From Terana coerulea (taxonomy: Eukaryota > Basidiomycota > Agaricomycetes > Polyporales > Phanerochaetaceae), in contig JAKOGH010000571.1 in assembly GCA_024811115.1 (NCBI GenBank), forward strand, positions 22,406 to 86,405: a DNA stretch of 64,000 nucleotides. Direction: 5' to 3'. The position numbers were made by a program, and so were the translations under genes. This document shows positions 45,757 through 59,025 of the stretch, in pieces; the first letter of the stretch is position 1, and each line of letters opens with the position of its first letter. A model generated the notes under the pieces. The model saw only the letters and a list, made by a program, of their open reading frames with translations. It was not told where the DNA came from and did no database searches.

Positions 45757-46327
45757 GGTATGTGCTGGTGCAGCGACATGTACGGGAGGAGAGACATGGA
45801 GACCGGACGCAGCTGCTCGTGTGCCTCGTTTATGAGGTATTTTGGGCGATCAGAGAGGAGGCTGCCGAGTCTCGGCACACCGATCACGATTCTAATTATT
45901 TCTGATCCGCCAGGCTGCTGGGGCGCCGACTGTCGTCACCGCGCCCCCGGAGTGCGCCCACGCGCGTCCACATCTCCCAAAGCTGCCATCTCGCCACCCG
46001 CCCGCTGCCCGCTGTGCACTCGCTCACGCAGTGTTCGTCGTCGCAGCAGCAGCCCCCGTCGTTGCATTCTTGTTCTGCGGAGCGTCAAACTGCAGATGAA
46101 GATAGATATTTATAGCCCATCGCGCTAGATTGATCGCAAGATCTGGCGTCGAGCTGTCTTTATTCGGCTATCCGCAGTCAACACAAAGGCTGCGAAAGCG
46201 TCATGCCTACCGCTGTGCACGCGAGACCTCGCACCCACACATTTATCGTCGTTTATGCGGCCGTCGCCGCGCAGCATGCCTTTCATCGTCAAGATAAGTA
46301 GAGCAGGCCAGCCATGTAGACATTCGA
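45757..46327. other. Intergenic region between Stealth gene and RRP6
   Basis: 570 bp, upstream of the minus-strand Stealth gene and downstream of minus-strand RRP6. No gene is supported. Confidence 0.6.
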
Positions 46328-49310
46328 CTACTTGAATGTACGCGACTGGTTCCCAGACTTGACCTCGCTGTGCGCCTTGGGCGGCGCGCGGAAGTTCCCA
46401 TACTCGACCTTCGCTGGAAGACACAAAACCACAGGTCAGCCACACACCACCACCAGAAGAGCGACGCCACGCACCCTGCCCCCTCTGCTGCTTGCGTTTC
46501 CGGCCCCCTCCCACCGGCTCCGGCTCGTGGTCGGACCCCTCGTCCAGGATGTTCGGCGCCGCCGCGTAGTCAAACACCTCCGCGTCTGGATCGTCCGCGC
46601 CCTCGGCCTTCGCCTTCGCGCCCGCCACGCGCTTCCGCTTCTTGCGCTGCGCCTGGCCGACGACGACGATCGCGTCCGGGGCGGCGTCCTCTGGCTGCGC
46701 ACGCGGCGCGTCCTGCCGCTGGCTCGCAGGCACAAATGGCAGCTCGACCTGCCCTGCCACGGCCTCCGGCTCGACGGGTGCGCCAGCGACGGCCGCAGCG
46801 GCAGCAACGGGCACGACGACCCTGGGCGCCGACGGCGCGACGGTCAGCGCGCCGTGTATCCGCGCGACGACGTCGCGGAACCGTTGCCGGTGCAGCGCGG
46901 ACGCCTGGGAGACTGCCATGAGCACGGCACACGACCAGCACGGGACTTTTACTCACGCTCGGCGATCCGTTGATAGCGAAGAGTGCGCTTCGCGAAGCCA
47001 CGAACAGGGTGGGAGCGCCCGCTTTGCTCGAAACCTTGACGGTCTCCCCAAACAGGGACGACGACGGCGCCACCACCCGGCTGGCAGCTTGAAATAGATT
47101 GTGTGTCAGACAAGCCATCCCGCAGGCAGTTAATTATAGAAGGGTACCTTGAGGCCATAATGACTCTGCTTGCTGCGTTGCGGGAGCGTCGACGACCGGC
47201 TCCTGTTGAACTGTATCGACCGCCATGGCATCTGGTTGTGTTTCCGCGGCTGCAGTTGTCACGGGAGCCTCCACCTCGCCCTGCGCAGAAATAGCCTTGA
47301 TGGCGTCGAACAGCTCCTTCGCACGCCGCCGCACGACCGCGGGGACGTGCTGGAACAACGCCAACAGCCCCGCGATGTCCGGTGGTGGCTGCTCCGCCAG
47401 GACGAACAGGTAATGGTTCGGCAACACATATCTGCACACGGGCTCAGTAAGAAATGTGCGCTTGTGAGCACCAGGCAAGACGGGACGCACCGCGTACTCT
47501 CGTCCTCCTCCCGCGCGACGCGGTCCCGCCATGCGTGCACCGCCTTATATATGCGTCCGGCGCGTTGTCTCGCGCTCGCCCGCCATCAGCGCGCCCTTGT
47601 TCCACTTGCGCGCGAGCGTGTCCCACCCGCCGGACCCCGCGCCCGCGGCGTCGTACGTGTCACGCTCGAACACGCGCAGCGCCGTCTCCTGCGAGCGCGC
47701 GAGCACCTCGCGCACCAGCGTCTGCGGCGCGCTGCTCGTCGAGCCGGCGGGCATGGCGTCGGCGTCGGCGCGGGACGGGCTCTGCGCACGCGACTGCGCG
47801 CGGTCGAGGAGCGCATTGCGCAGGTGGTCGTAGATGAAGAGCAGGAAATGGGTGTCGGACCGGGCGTAGTGCAGCATTTCCTCCGGGAGCGGCCTGGAAC
47901 GTGATGAGCAGGATGCGGACGGATGAAGGCCGCGCACGCAGAACTGGGAGATAAGACGTACCGAATGCGCCAGTCGGCAAGTTGGTACCGCTTGTCTGGG
48001 ATGAAGTCGCAGTACATCTCCATAAGAGTGGCGAGGCTGTGTCTTGGGAACTCTGGAAGAGCATTAAGATGGGACAGGCAAACAACGTAGGCTGCACAAT
48101 ACCTAACACCTTCGAAGCGTGGAAGGTATCGAAGAGGTTCACAATGTATAGGTTGAAATCCTGCTGCAACCAGATTATGTCGCTCTCGGCACCATGCAGC
48201 ACCTATATCACTCTTTCAGGGCACAGAGGAGTAAGAGAGGTCCCGGGACATACCTTGATTATTTTAGGATCGGTAAACACTTCATTGAGTTCTTCCAGCT
48301 CCTCTCTTACAGCCAGCGTATCGACCACAAAGTCCTCTTCCCTCGTGCTGATCTGCATCAGGCAGACAAACCCATAGAACGACCGATAACTATGATATTC
48401 GAGATCGATAGCAATCTCTTGTGCATTCCGCAGCTTGTCTAGCATCGCAGCGAGCGTTGTTGGGTCTGCCACCCATGTGAACGGCGTCTCTTCAAACGAT
48501 TTTGGCGGGATGGGGTCCGCGTAGCGGAACATGTGCATAGGATACTCGATGTGTTTGATTTCGTGTCGGTACGGATGCCTATAAACACATATAATATTAC
48601 AGAGATGATATGCTTGCAGTTTATATCTACATACGGAGTGCTCGTGGCATCTAAGTCGTCCTCATGTCGCATGTCGTACCCCAAGGGAACTTGGGCGTTG
48701 TACTTGTGCCGGAGGCTTGGATGCCATGGCGCGGAGTCCATGTTGTCTATTCTCCGTTTAAACTTGAGCTGTGGCTTAGCGAGATGGGAGGCGTGTTGTA
48801 GGGCGGGATCTAGTCGGCCTGAAGCGGTAATGTTACTCTTCTGCGCCTTCTGCTTGACAGGCTTCGGGTTTATGGCGATAGCTGCCGGTTTTGAGAGGCC
48901 AAGAAACTCGTCCAAGCATATGTCCTACAGATAGTTCATGAAAAGCCTCAGAAAACCAGGAGACTAGACTTACAGCTCGCTCGAGCAGCTGGTCCATCGA
49001 ATCCACGACCGCGGACCTGAACCCGTCTGCGACGTCGTCATGCTCGAGCCGCGCCTTCCCCTTCCCCCGCGTCTTCGCCTGGTCCGCCGTCGCCACCAGG
49101 CCCAGCAGGCCGGTCCGCGAGCGCGAGCACCCGCGCGGCGCACGCGTCCGCCTCGCGCGCGACGCCGCGGTCCAGCGAGCGGTAGAAGGCAAGGTCGGCG
49201 GGCAGGACCGCGGCGGCGCGCGTTGCCTTCAGCGCCGCGAACTGCAGCGCGGTGTTGTACGTGTCGAACTGCTCCGGCGCGAGCTGTGCGGCCCGTGAGG
49301 AGTGTGCCAT
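46328..49310 (-). CDS. RRP6: Exosome 3'-5' exoribonuclease Rrp6 (EXOSC10)
   Basis: Minus-strand multi-exon gene, ATG at 49310, stop TAG at 46330-46328. An N-terminal PMC2NT-like region is followed by the DEDD exonuclease domain: [10 protein letters not shown] (D and E), [12 protein letters not shown] (D), [10 protein letters not shown] (Y and D). An HRDC domain comes next ([20 protein letters not shown]). The C-terminal tail is basic (Q-R-K-K-R-K-R) and ends [16 protein letters not shown], as in other Rrp6 proteins. Rrp6 is the nuclear exosome subunit that trims rRNA, snoRNA and aberrant transcripts. Near 49108-49111 one extra C breaks the frame between A-L-A-D-R and L-L-G-L-V. As RRP6 is important for growth, this is most probably a sequence error. 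Confidence 0.92.
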
Positions 49311-50920
49311 GGCGGGGCCCAGTAGTTTCGAGGTGAGGGAAATTGTCAGGAAGCTTAGGCGCTCTGTGGGCGTCTATGGGAATGTGCTCCCGCGAGCGCC
49401 TGCGGCCGCGTGGCCAATCGCGAGCAAGCTCGACCTAAGCTCGACTGTTGGCCATGGATCGTTGCTTGACCGGACGCTTTCATGGTGCTCACCGCCAACT
49501 CCATCGTCAGCCGGTCGACTAGCAGGATTTTAGGGCAGCTGAAAAGCATCAGCATCTGGAAACGCCTGTCTCCCCCTAATGTGCTCCTCTTCTCGGTTGC
49601 GCCGGCACCGGACCTGCACCAGGACGACCTTTCCGAGCTGTTGGGCACGCTTACCTCCCACCGGAAACACGTAGGATGCCTCTCTGCGCCCTGCGCGAGC
49701 CCTAGAAATCACCTTGCTTGCAAGGTAACTGTGAAACCCTTAATGTGAAGCCACTTTTCGTCCTACCGGCATTTGCCTGACGCCCATCCTTTTCCACAGC
49801 CGTTCCCTTCCTCGCCGTCGTCCTGCTTAATCCTCTGTGGTGTTCAGGACGCGCGAAATTTGCCAGGAAGGTACCTGGGAAGTTCCCATGTTTAAGTGAT
49901 GAATATCACCTGTTTTCCAGTGTCAAGACCCTGATTAACGGGTGAAACCTTTCGCGCGAAATTTGGCAGAAAAAGTGGACCTTTCACCAGACCGATTCAC
50001 ACGGCACAAACAAGCGATTTTGGCCCGAAAGCACAGTAGCCGCTGTCCGTGCCCCGTTTTGTACTCATATCACTTAAATTTCACACTTATTTATAATGAA
50101 ATGTCCCAAATAATGGGGCAATTATTGTATTTGAGTGGCTACCACATACACCTATTACTATATGTCCAGCGCTCTATACAGCATCCTACAGGGTGCCCAG
50201 CCAACTATCAGCCCTTGACTGCCACCTGCTGGGGCAGAACAAGTGAAACAACACAGGAAGCTGATGCAGAGATAGGTAAGAACATCATATGGCAGATGAT
50301 ATCCATGGACATACCCAATGCACCAGCTATAGACCCTCAAATGCTGACATGCATGCGGGGAGCTCATGTGATATAGGCTTGCTAGGGTAGGGGCAAGGGC
50401 AGAGACAGTCCATAGGGCAGTAGTGCATGGGGATGTCAGATTCAGCTGTACACCCTCAAGTAACAATTATAGCAGGCAGTCTGTAGAACAAAAGCAGGGT
50501 CAGAAAACAACATGGATTTGAGTACTCAACTGTAGCACTTACCAGAAGTGCTTGCAAGACAGCTGTAAGGACTGATAAGCTGTGGCAACAATGTTGAGTG
50601 TAAAAGTCAACCAACACTTATGCACCATGTACCATTGACCTTTCAGAGCTCCTCTGAAATGTGTCAGCTATCTATCCCTCATACCTGGGCTATCAGAGAT
50701 CCACAACATGCACTGGTGTTCACCTGGCACAGAAGAGGTCAGTTGGATACTTGAACACTGATTAGCACTGAAGTGGTGTATAGCAGCCTGAATACTCACG
50801 GCCACCGTCCTGCTACAACAAGAGCATAAGAATGCTCATCTGTAGTCAGTTGAGCCAGTCGAGAGGGATGAAGACAGATATGGGAGGGGCGTCACGTCAA
50901 GCGACGAAGTGAAAGAGAGA
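49311..50920. other. AT-richer intergenic sequence leading into transposon nest
   Basis: No gene is supported over 1.6 kb. GCGCGAAATTTG occurs as a direct repeat near 49852 and 49957. From about 50.4 kb the sequence becomes repeat-like and TA-rich. Confidence 0.5.
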
Positions 50921-51480
50921 TAGTCTCGTTTCCAGCCATATCTATGACATTGGCCCTCACGGGACCTGCCATGCGGAGATCGAAAAGTTGATGCACGGTA
51001 CTGTAATAGAATGTCTGGTCACTTTGAACCATCCGGGTGTAGATCGCTCGCATGTGACTATGCCCACTCACTTACAGTTGCCACTCTCACTCACTGCCTA
51101 GCCCTTAGTGCTTCTTATATGCGCATAGTTTCATTTGGATATTATTGCATTGAATTATCCAGGTATACATATATCAAAGCTTCCAGCAGTGACTTTAAGA
51201 TAGTACAAGAATCGAATCAGAAGCCTTCCAAATGGCTGAAGCGAGTGAGGGTGTATGAGAAAGCAGAATGTGCCACTACACGCGCAGCTGATGAGAATGA
51301 GGTGCAAGAACTGCGTGGTATGGCTTCCTAAAACACACAAGACCAGCCCACAGCCGACCTGATAGTTGCAGGGTTGGAATCGACGTGAATGAGGCTAGGC
51401 GAAAGGACTCTAGATGCACATAAATCAATAAGCTGGAACATGGGAGCCATACCGTAGAAGAGTCCCTATTGGTATCCATC

Positions 51481-53515
51481 CGAAAAAAACCCCCTTACTA
51501 TTTCTACCTAATGCCTGCTGATAAGCACTAATTCATTGCATATAAGCATCAAAGTAACACAATTAGATAAATAGATACATAAGGCCAATAAGGCAGTTTA
51601 GTGAGGTCCTTTGCTAATTGTCTTAATTGTTCTGTATATTAGGGCAATTAGCATTACTTCTCTGCTATTCTGTTTCTTACTGTCCTATTTTGTTCCTTAC
51701 ATGCAGCTATAATACCACTACTGCTTGACTGGTCATCTGAGAGATCCCCTGCTGATCTGGGCTAATACATTATATTGCATGTTTGGTTATCTACACACAA
51801 AACTAAACTACCTAAGATACTAAACTACTCATACTGTGCAGATAAGCCCATACACTAGGTGCCGTACTTGCCTGTGTGTTGTATTTGTCAGTAATATACT
51901 TACATAGGCCACTATTCTGCCCTTCATATTGTGCACCAGCCTCTTCTGACAGGGGCGCACTCATCAGCGTCGGTCTGCGCACATTGTGCTTCACCATGTT
52001 CCACACGCCCGGCGCCAGCGTGCGCGTGCTGCACCCGTTGGCATTGCGCTTGTGTAGTTCGCTGCCCTGGTCCTCGCGTCGTGCGCTGGCTCTTTGTGTC
52101 GGCGGCGTGCTTGCCTGCATCGGCCTGCAGCGTGCTGTACTTTGCCATGCCCCACACGCTGGCGTTGGCATTGTACGCGTCCGTCACCGCCGTGTGTGCT
52201 CTGTTGTGCCGCCGTTCGTGTCATACACATCGTGTCGTGCATGCTGGCTTCTTATGTGTCAGCGTTGCGCTCGCCTGCCAGTGTTGGGCATGTCACGTTG
52301 TACTTGACTACAAGGGTGTTTCGCGCGTCGTTCATTACTCCAGAGGGCCATGTGGTGCCTAGTTATAAAACTGCCGTCCATAAGCCATGCATGCATAGCC
52401 GTGGACAATTCTGAGTAGTAGTAGTGGATACGGCGAGACAGCCACGTACCTTGTTTGTAGAGGAGCCCCTCCCTTCACGGCCTTGCTCTATCTATCACCT
52501 GACCCTCTATTGTTGTGTAGTGTCACTTAGGTCTTGATGGTGTGGTAGGTAATCACAACGCAGCTGACGCGTCGGTTAGAGATGGAGGACTGAGGAGATG
52601 AAGGTGACGCCAAACACGAAGACTTCAGAGACGTTGAGGCGCTTCAACAGGCCTGGTAGGTCATAAATGATGTGTGCGAGAACAAAGCCAAGCCGCTGTG
52701 GCGCAGTTGTTAACCTTCTGCGTTAACTGAGGTGGTTGTGGGTTCGAGTTTATGTGTGTGCATTGTGTTGAGGCTTTATAACTGCCTTTTTTAGCCCAAC
52801 CCATTAACAAAAACATACAGAATAGATGGTCTTAGTCATTTGTGAAGCAGTCACTCTTTTAGGGCTGTTATAATATTTAAAAGTGATTACAACTTGTTGT
52901 TCAATTGTGGCTGTCATATTTAAAAAATAGACAATCCAAACATAAGCAGCTCCTTTTGGCAGTTATATAGAGCTGATATACTGAGTTATAAAGGTGATAC
53001 TGAAGAACTCCAGATTTATTATTGATAACATCTTTAAGGCTTTGTGCACTTTAAAAACTAGACTAATAAGAAATTCAATATGCATTTATATGCTAACTAG
53101 GCTAAAATAGGGAACTGTAGCTGTATTAACTCTAAAAGTGTAAGTGTTATAAGCTCTAAGTAATGTCATAAATATAGCATAAATAACAAGCAAGTAAGTA
53201 AGAAGATAATGATAAGCTATTGATAAAATATGAAATAGTGAGAAATTAGGCAAAAAGAAACTTAGTAAATGAGCTAATGAAAGAATGTAATAAGGCATTG
53301 ATAAGCGATGAAAAGTCAGTTAGGTGGTAAAAAGCCACTAATAAGTAAAAAGTTAGAATGTTAAAGGCAAAAACTGTTTAGCAAGCTAATAGAGGTAAAT
53401 TAGCTAAATGAGCTGTATTTTAAAAACGCATTTTCACAAAAAGTGGAAAAGAGCATAATGGACAACTTAGCACTAAAAAGCAGTATAAAGCACAGATTAG
53501 AAGGAGGGTTTTTCC
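51481..53515. mobile_element. Inserted 2-kb element with short terminal inverted repeats
   Basis: The left end CGAAAAAAACCCCCTTACTA (51481) and the inverted right end GGAAAAACCCTCCTTCTAAT (ending at 53515) are imperfect inverted repeats of about 20 bp. They lie exactly where similarity to the 30.3 kb element stops and restarts. No clear target duplication was found. The interior is AT-rich apart from a GC-rich island at 51.85-52.42 kb that may be a gene fragment. There, minus-strand V-W-G-M-A-K and V-W-N-M-V-K recur about 145 bp apart. Confidence 0.45.
52690..52792 (+). repeat. tRNA-derived SINE-like sequence
   Basis: GCCGCTGTGGCGCAGTTGTT from 52693 contains a box A-like TGGCGCAGTTG, and GGTTCGAGTT at 52741-52750 is a box B. 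A TTTTTT run at 52787-52792 could stop RNA polymerase III. There is no acceptor stem or matching 3' end, so it is not a functional tRNA. Confidence 0.55.
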
Positions 53516-54144
53516 AGATGTCTCTTAACCCTCTCGTCCCTCCCATAACGCCCCCTACACTTGCGCCGAACTCGAGATATCTTTGCAATAGCCCAGCCAG
53601 TGTAGCTGGCTTGGTAGAGTTGCCTGCCGATTTTGAAGAGCTATCCGGACTCAGCATGCAGGAGATAGGCCAATGTGAGAGATGAAATGAGTCCGGGAGG
53701 GCGGAGAGAGTATGAATCAACTGTAAGAGGGAGCAAAGAGCGAGAGGCGGTCGTCGTCGACATTGAGACTCATGAGAGCTAGTGCTTGACAAAAATAACA
53801 ATATATTACATTATATTCCGAAAATAACATTATAATACCAATAAATGTATACATAGCCATGGCCACCATGAATACTAGTAGAGAGCATTATACTATATTA
53901 CAATATCATTACATTACCATACTGCATTGGTATTTATTGGTATTGGCATAGTCCAAGTCTAAGGCATGGTGGGCCAGTGGGAGCAATAGCTGGCAGGCTG
54001 CAGCAGTGCGGCGAGCTCCGGGCGGCTATGATAATTGCCTGCCGGCCTGGGCATAAATCTGACAAATTTTGAAAGCATGCGCATCGACTGTCTTCAACTT
54101 ATCTTTTCTCTTCTCAACTGCACATTGGCGGCCCCCCTCCCTCT

Positions 54145-57100
54145 ATGTCAACACCAAAAGATGTGGCAACACAGCGTGCCGAGCTGAATAAAGCCCTGCA
54201 AGCTCTCGGCATGCTCATCTCCAAGGGTCTTGAACAGTGTTACAGCATTCCTGAGGCTTCCGAAAACGGCCCGATTGCACAGCACTTCTCAAATGCGAAG
54301 GCCAACAAGGAGGAGGGCCCGTACTACACCGTTGATAAAGCCTGGACCCGTGTTTTTGTGAAGAACATGCTCTTGAAAAGCACCTAGAGTTAATAACCCG
54401 AGGCTCTTATGGAATAGAGTGCATACATATATTTCTGGTGAAGCTGGCCGTCCATCCGGCAATCGAGAAGCACAACAGGCTGTTCTTGATGAAGGAGCGC
54501 ACCCAAGAGCTGATCAGCCTCACAGCGCAAGTGTAAGCGATAATAGTAAATAAGAATGATTAAAATGCTCACCAGGAGGATTAGAGTAAACAAAGCAAGA
54601 AGCAAAGAAGGGACTGCTTTTGCAGTTCCTCGCCCAGCAGATGCAACTTTCTAGCCTACAGATGCTACGAAAGGTCAGCGCAAAGACAATGCGGCAGTCT
54701 CGGCTGCTAAAGAGAGCGCACCAAAGAAGAACACTTTCGATCTTCTCGGAAAGCCCCAGAAAATCTCACCTGAAGGTGAGTAGAGATCTGCGCATACCAG
54801 CCATCAGTTGCTGATACATCACACAGACTCTGAGCGGCTGAACGAACCTCGACTGCAAGCAGCTATCAAACGCGCGCTTCCATTCATGGATGATGAAAGT
54901 GATGGTGAGGACTTGGCGTTAATGTCCCAACAGGTTCTTATTGGGTTTCAGACTCCAAATGCTTGCGTAATGCGCGAACGCCTATCCTGCCCTTGCGGCG
55001 TCAGCGCGGCACGCTGTGATACAGCGGCTGACGCCCGCTCCGCTTCTTAAACAGTCGGGCGACCAACTCTTCATACAATTTGTTATCGCCATCAATTTCG
55101 TTCTAATGTCAATTAGTATTGTCAATAATGCGATTAAATTGCAACTGAGGGAACCCTTTCTGACGTTTTGACCTCCCTTCTTACCGCTGCATGACTGACA
55201 CACAGTTTAAGAAGTGTAACAAATGCGAAGGCACAAAATCGCTGTCCGACTTTGTACCGCTGGCCCAAAATTCCAAAAATGGAAAGAAGGATGAGCTCAG
55301 TGAAAAATGCGGGCCCTGTATGGAAGGAGAGAAGGAATATGCTTGCCGCCGAGCTAGCAAGAAGCGAAAATGGGAGTCAGCCGAGGAAGACACTGAAGAG
55401 GCCGCCTAGAAGCTGGACCCTGATGCCTCGGTCCTCTCTTGGGATGACTGGCTGGAGAAAGTTAGGCGTGGTGTTGCGGGACCATTCAAGCTTGCTGCCC
55501 GAGTCGACTGTGCTCACTATGCACCGCTTGGTATAGCAATGGATGAAAGAGCGCAAGGCCTAGTAGGACTAATTGGGAAGGAGACTTTATGGCGCTCGAA
55601 CGCGAGTGTCTTTATTCCACATTATCAAATGTTGATCTCATTGAATTTCGAAGGTATGGGGGTAAAGGCGCCCAGAAATGCACTGAAGGCTCTGTGTTTT
55701 CATTTAGTTGTGCACAGTCAGACCAGAGAAAACATAAGAAGAAGGTTCTCACGTCCAAAAGCCGAACTATGGGACAAATGGACCGCTATGCCTGTCAAGG
55801 TTGGGTTCACATTGAGCTTGACTAAGAGAGCACCGAAGCCGTCATCAAGATCAAGCATAAAGAACACCATGAGGCGTATCATGTCATTGACCTTTCAGAT
55901 TTCTGGAAGCGATACATTGAAGCACATGTTAAGACCCATACACCCGGCCAGGTCAGTGCTAGTTCTACCATCATTACATATGTCACATGCTGAACCATAG
56001 CCATCAGATTTGGAGCGACATCACACAGGAAGACTATTCCGGCTGGATTCCCGCAGAAGAAGCGAAGAGGACACCATTCACGCAGAAGTTTGTTTACTAT
56101 TACTAGCTCAAGGTCAGCCGAGAACAATGGAAGCTTGCCAATGACCCATTCGATTCTGCCCGCCTCTTTGTGCAGATCAATGGAGTGGATTATCAAATCG
56201 CTCTGCTTGACCTTGAGCTGGTTGCAGAGACACATGTGTTGGCCTTTCAGATCAAGGATCTTGTGAGGCTATGGGCCAAGAACACTCGCGAGCTTGCCTT
56301 GGATTCCACATGTACGTTTCTTTCAGTTCTCGATGGCATATGGGCTAACCTCAGTGACTTAGTTGGCACAAATAGTGCAAACTTCGAGTTATATGCCGCT
56401 GTAGCCGGGGCAAAGGGTTCTGGAATACCCTTGCATTCTGCCTCATTCAGATAACTAAGAAAGCACAGAAATACGCGAAGCAGACTGTGGTCACACGGTT
56501 TCTGGAGTGTGTGAAGAATCTTGGGGTTTTTCCGGAGTTCACACTGACAGACAAGGACTGGTCAGAAATTAATGCAATGAGGGCAGTATGAACCCTCGCT
56601 AAGCATCTCCTGTGTCTTTGGCATAGTATGAAGGCAGTGAGAGAGCGAAGTGCCAAGAACAAAGACACTCTGGTGGTCTACAATGTCAAGCGTGCTCAAG
56701 AAGAGTTTCTGTCCATCATCTCTGAGCACTTTGTTCCAGCAGCGCAGCAAGCTGAAGGTCACATGGTCAGACATCACTATCTCACAGGCATCGCATATAT
56801 ACTAAACTATAATTTAATCTTAGATTGATCCGGCCCCCCGAGCAGCCGAGACTCCAAGTTCACTTTCTCCTCCAGAGGAGACCATCAGTCATCATGCAGG
56901 CTGTGCCAACCATTCGAATTTCTCCCATGCTTCCCAGAAAAGAGAACTTCGATCTTGACAGTCAGACCATTGAGGAGTCAGATGAGGATGCCGTCTTGGC
57001 TAAGAGTGACAATGAAAGTGACAATGAGCACTACTTTGCTCAAGCTGCAAAGGATCCCGGACTTTGAAGAGAAGGACGAAGACAGGTTTGGTGCTCTGAA

Positions 57101-58575
57101 GGACTTAGATGCCAAGTCCAATGATGGTAGCAGTGACATTGGCAATAGAAACGATGCGCAGCAACTTGTCTGTGATCTTGCTGCCAAAAAGAGTACCCAG
57201 GCAGAGACAGACCCTGAGGAAAAGGGTCCGAAGAGCAAGAGCCCAACATACCAATTCTGTCCACCCACTCACTGCCTCCCGATTTTGGCGGCTCTTCACC
57301 AAGCATGCATCTCAGCATGTGCTACTGCCCGAGCGTCACGGTCAGGTGCGCACTGCGAACTCCTTCGGTGGGACGCAGTCACGGAGATGTACCAGCATTG
57401 TGAACGCAACAACCTCTGCAAGGTCTGGGCTTACATGTGGAATTCTTGGTACACACCCGACAAATGGCCGCTTTGGACTCGTGCAGCACACCTGAGGTCA
57501 ATCTCGGCACACCGAACCACAATGATGGTCGAGGCCTTATGGCAGAACCTTAAGCGCATCGCCTTCAGGATATTCAACCGCCCGCTGCTTGATCTCGCAA
57601 CATTCATCATCATAACCAAGGTCATTCCCCTTACCGCCAAACTCTCGCTCATCTCACCACTCTGCGATCTGGCGGCCATCCACAACCTCTCACAAATATG
57701 CAGGTTGCATTCAAGCGAGTATGGACACGCCTTACAAAGGTTTCCATCAAGGGCTCATATGCTAATAACATCAGTACCTGAACATGCGACTGTGGAGCGC
57801 AGAAGTACCATGCATACCTACTGTGCAAGCACCTCATTCAAGCCGCCAGTGATATCCCTAAGTCCTGATGGCGCGCTGTGGTAAAGTATCACATCCCTCC
57901 ATTTTATACAGTTCCTATCGACAACCACATCAACGCGCCGCCTGAGTCAAATGAAGATCACGGTTGGATCACTCCACCGAGAGGAATCACCTCCAAGATT
58001 CATTCAGAGATCAGCTCAGAGGACTCAGATGTTGAACTGCTGTCTGAGGCTTCCAGCGCAGTAAGTCACACATGCTTCATTGTCATAAGGTCACATCTGA
58101 TCAATTCTGTATCCTCTGATCAAATAGATTCTCTCTTCACCAGTCAAAGCGCCACAGACAGGCTCTGATGGCATTCTTCAAACAAGGGCAGGTGGCGGAG
58201 TGGAGTTTGAAGTAAGTACTTCACTGTGCCAATTTATGCCCGCAGTGGTATTGAGTGTTGCCATAGCTAGAAGATGAGCAGGACATTGAAACTGAAGAGC
58301 TTATTTGTCTATGGCAGCGCGGTCTTGACGCCATTGAATGGCAACACTAGAACAACCTGAATCCCCAGTTTGTTGAAAATGCAAAGCAAATCCTGAAGCC
58401 CGGCACAAAGCTCTTCAAGGATATCCAGCACCATGAGACCCGACAGACAATGCCCGTGACTAACGGACGCAGCAAGCATGGCGTGCTCCCGACAAGTCTC
58501 ATTAGTTACATCTACATGCCCGGGAGACAAGTCTGTGGCCGGCTCGAGCTAGCGGAGGGCACCATGATAAGTTAG
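54145..58575 (+). pseudogene. Broken MULE-type transposase
   Basis: A multi-exon transposase frame with many breaks. In order: an acidic/basic N-terminal part, a DNA-binding part (G-S-V-F-S-F-S-C-A-Q-S then C-Q-G-W-V-H-I), then the MULE catalytic core with T-D-K-D-W-S-E-I and K-H-L-L-C-L-W-H-S-M-K-A-V near 56550-56640. A SWIM zinc finger follows (C-D-C at 57785-57793, C-K-H at 57824-57832). A TGA at 56589-56591 replaces an expected Trp codon between the two core motifs, and a TAG occurs at 56104-56106. It lies inside the hAT ends, so either a MULE inserted into the hAT or the hAT captured it. No separate ends were found. Confidence 0.75.
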
Positions 58576-58865
58576 TGTATGTATTAATCACATCAGTAAG
58601 CCATTTGGGCCTTATATTTGCTCTAGGGCATGTCTTTATTGATATATATGAGCTACATTACAGTATACCATACGTGCATTACTTAAATACATTGTCTTTG
58701 TTGTGTACGGCACCATTGGACTTATCCGTCTGCACTTCGACTTCAGCACTTACATCTCACATGCTGACGTCACGACGCAGCGAGGGCAGGACGGGCGTTT
58801 GCGCATTACGCAAGCATTTAGAGTCTGAAACCTGATGAGAACCTGTTGGGACATTAACGCCAAGC

Positions 58866-59025
58866 ATGGTGAGATGGCACCAAAGAAGGCAAAGACAGCA
58901 ACAGACAGGGGAAAAGGGAAAGGAGAAAGGGAAGGGAAAGGGAAAGGGAAATGGAAAGGGAAAGGGAAAGGAGAAGGAGAAGGAGAAGGCGCAGGTAAAG
59001 CCTAAGCGCAAGCGTGTCAAGGTGA
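58866..59025 (+). repeat. GGGAAA purine microsatellite in the hAT transposase 5' end
   Basis: Runs of GGGAAA and GGAGAA at about 58905-58990 encode K-G-K-G-K or G-E-G-E stretches depending on frame. The open frame starting M-A-P-K-K-A-K-T changes within the repeat before P-K-R-K-R-V-K, a nuclear-localisation-like motif. Confidence 0.7.

Noticed and set aside
51876..52414. Overlapping 106-143 codon open frames on both strands
   Set aside because: A GC-rich island in a transposon with frames open on both strands; no known domain. Only noted as a possible fragment.
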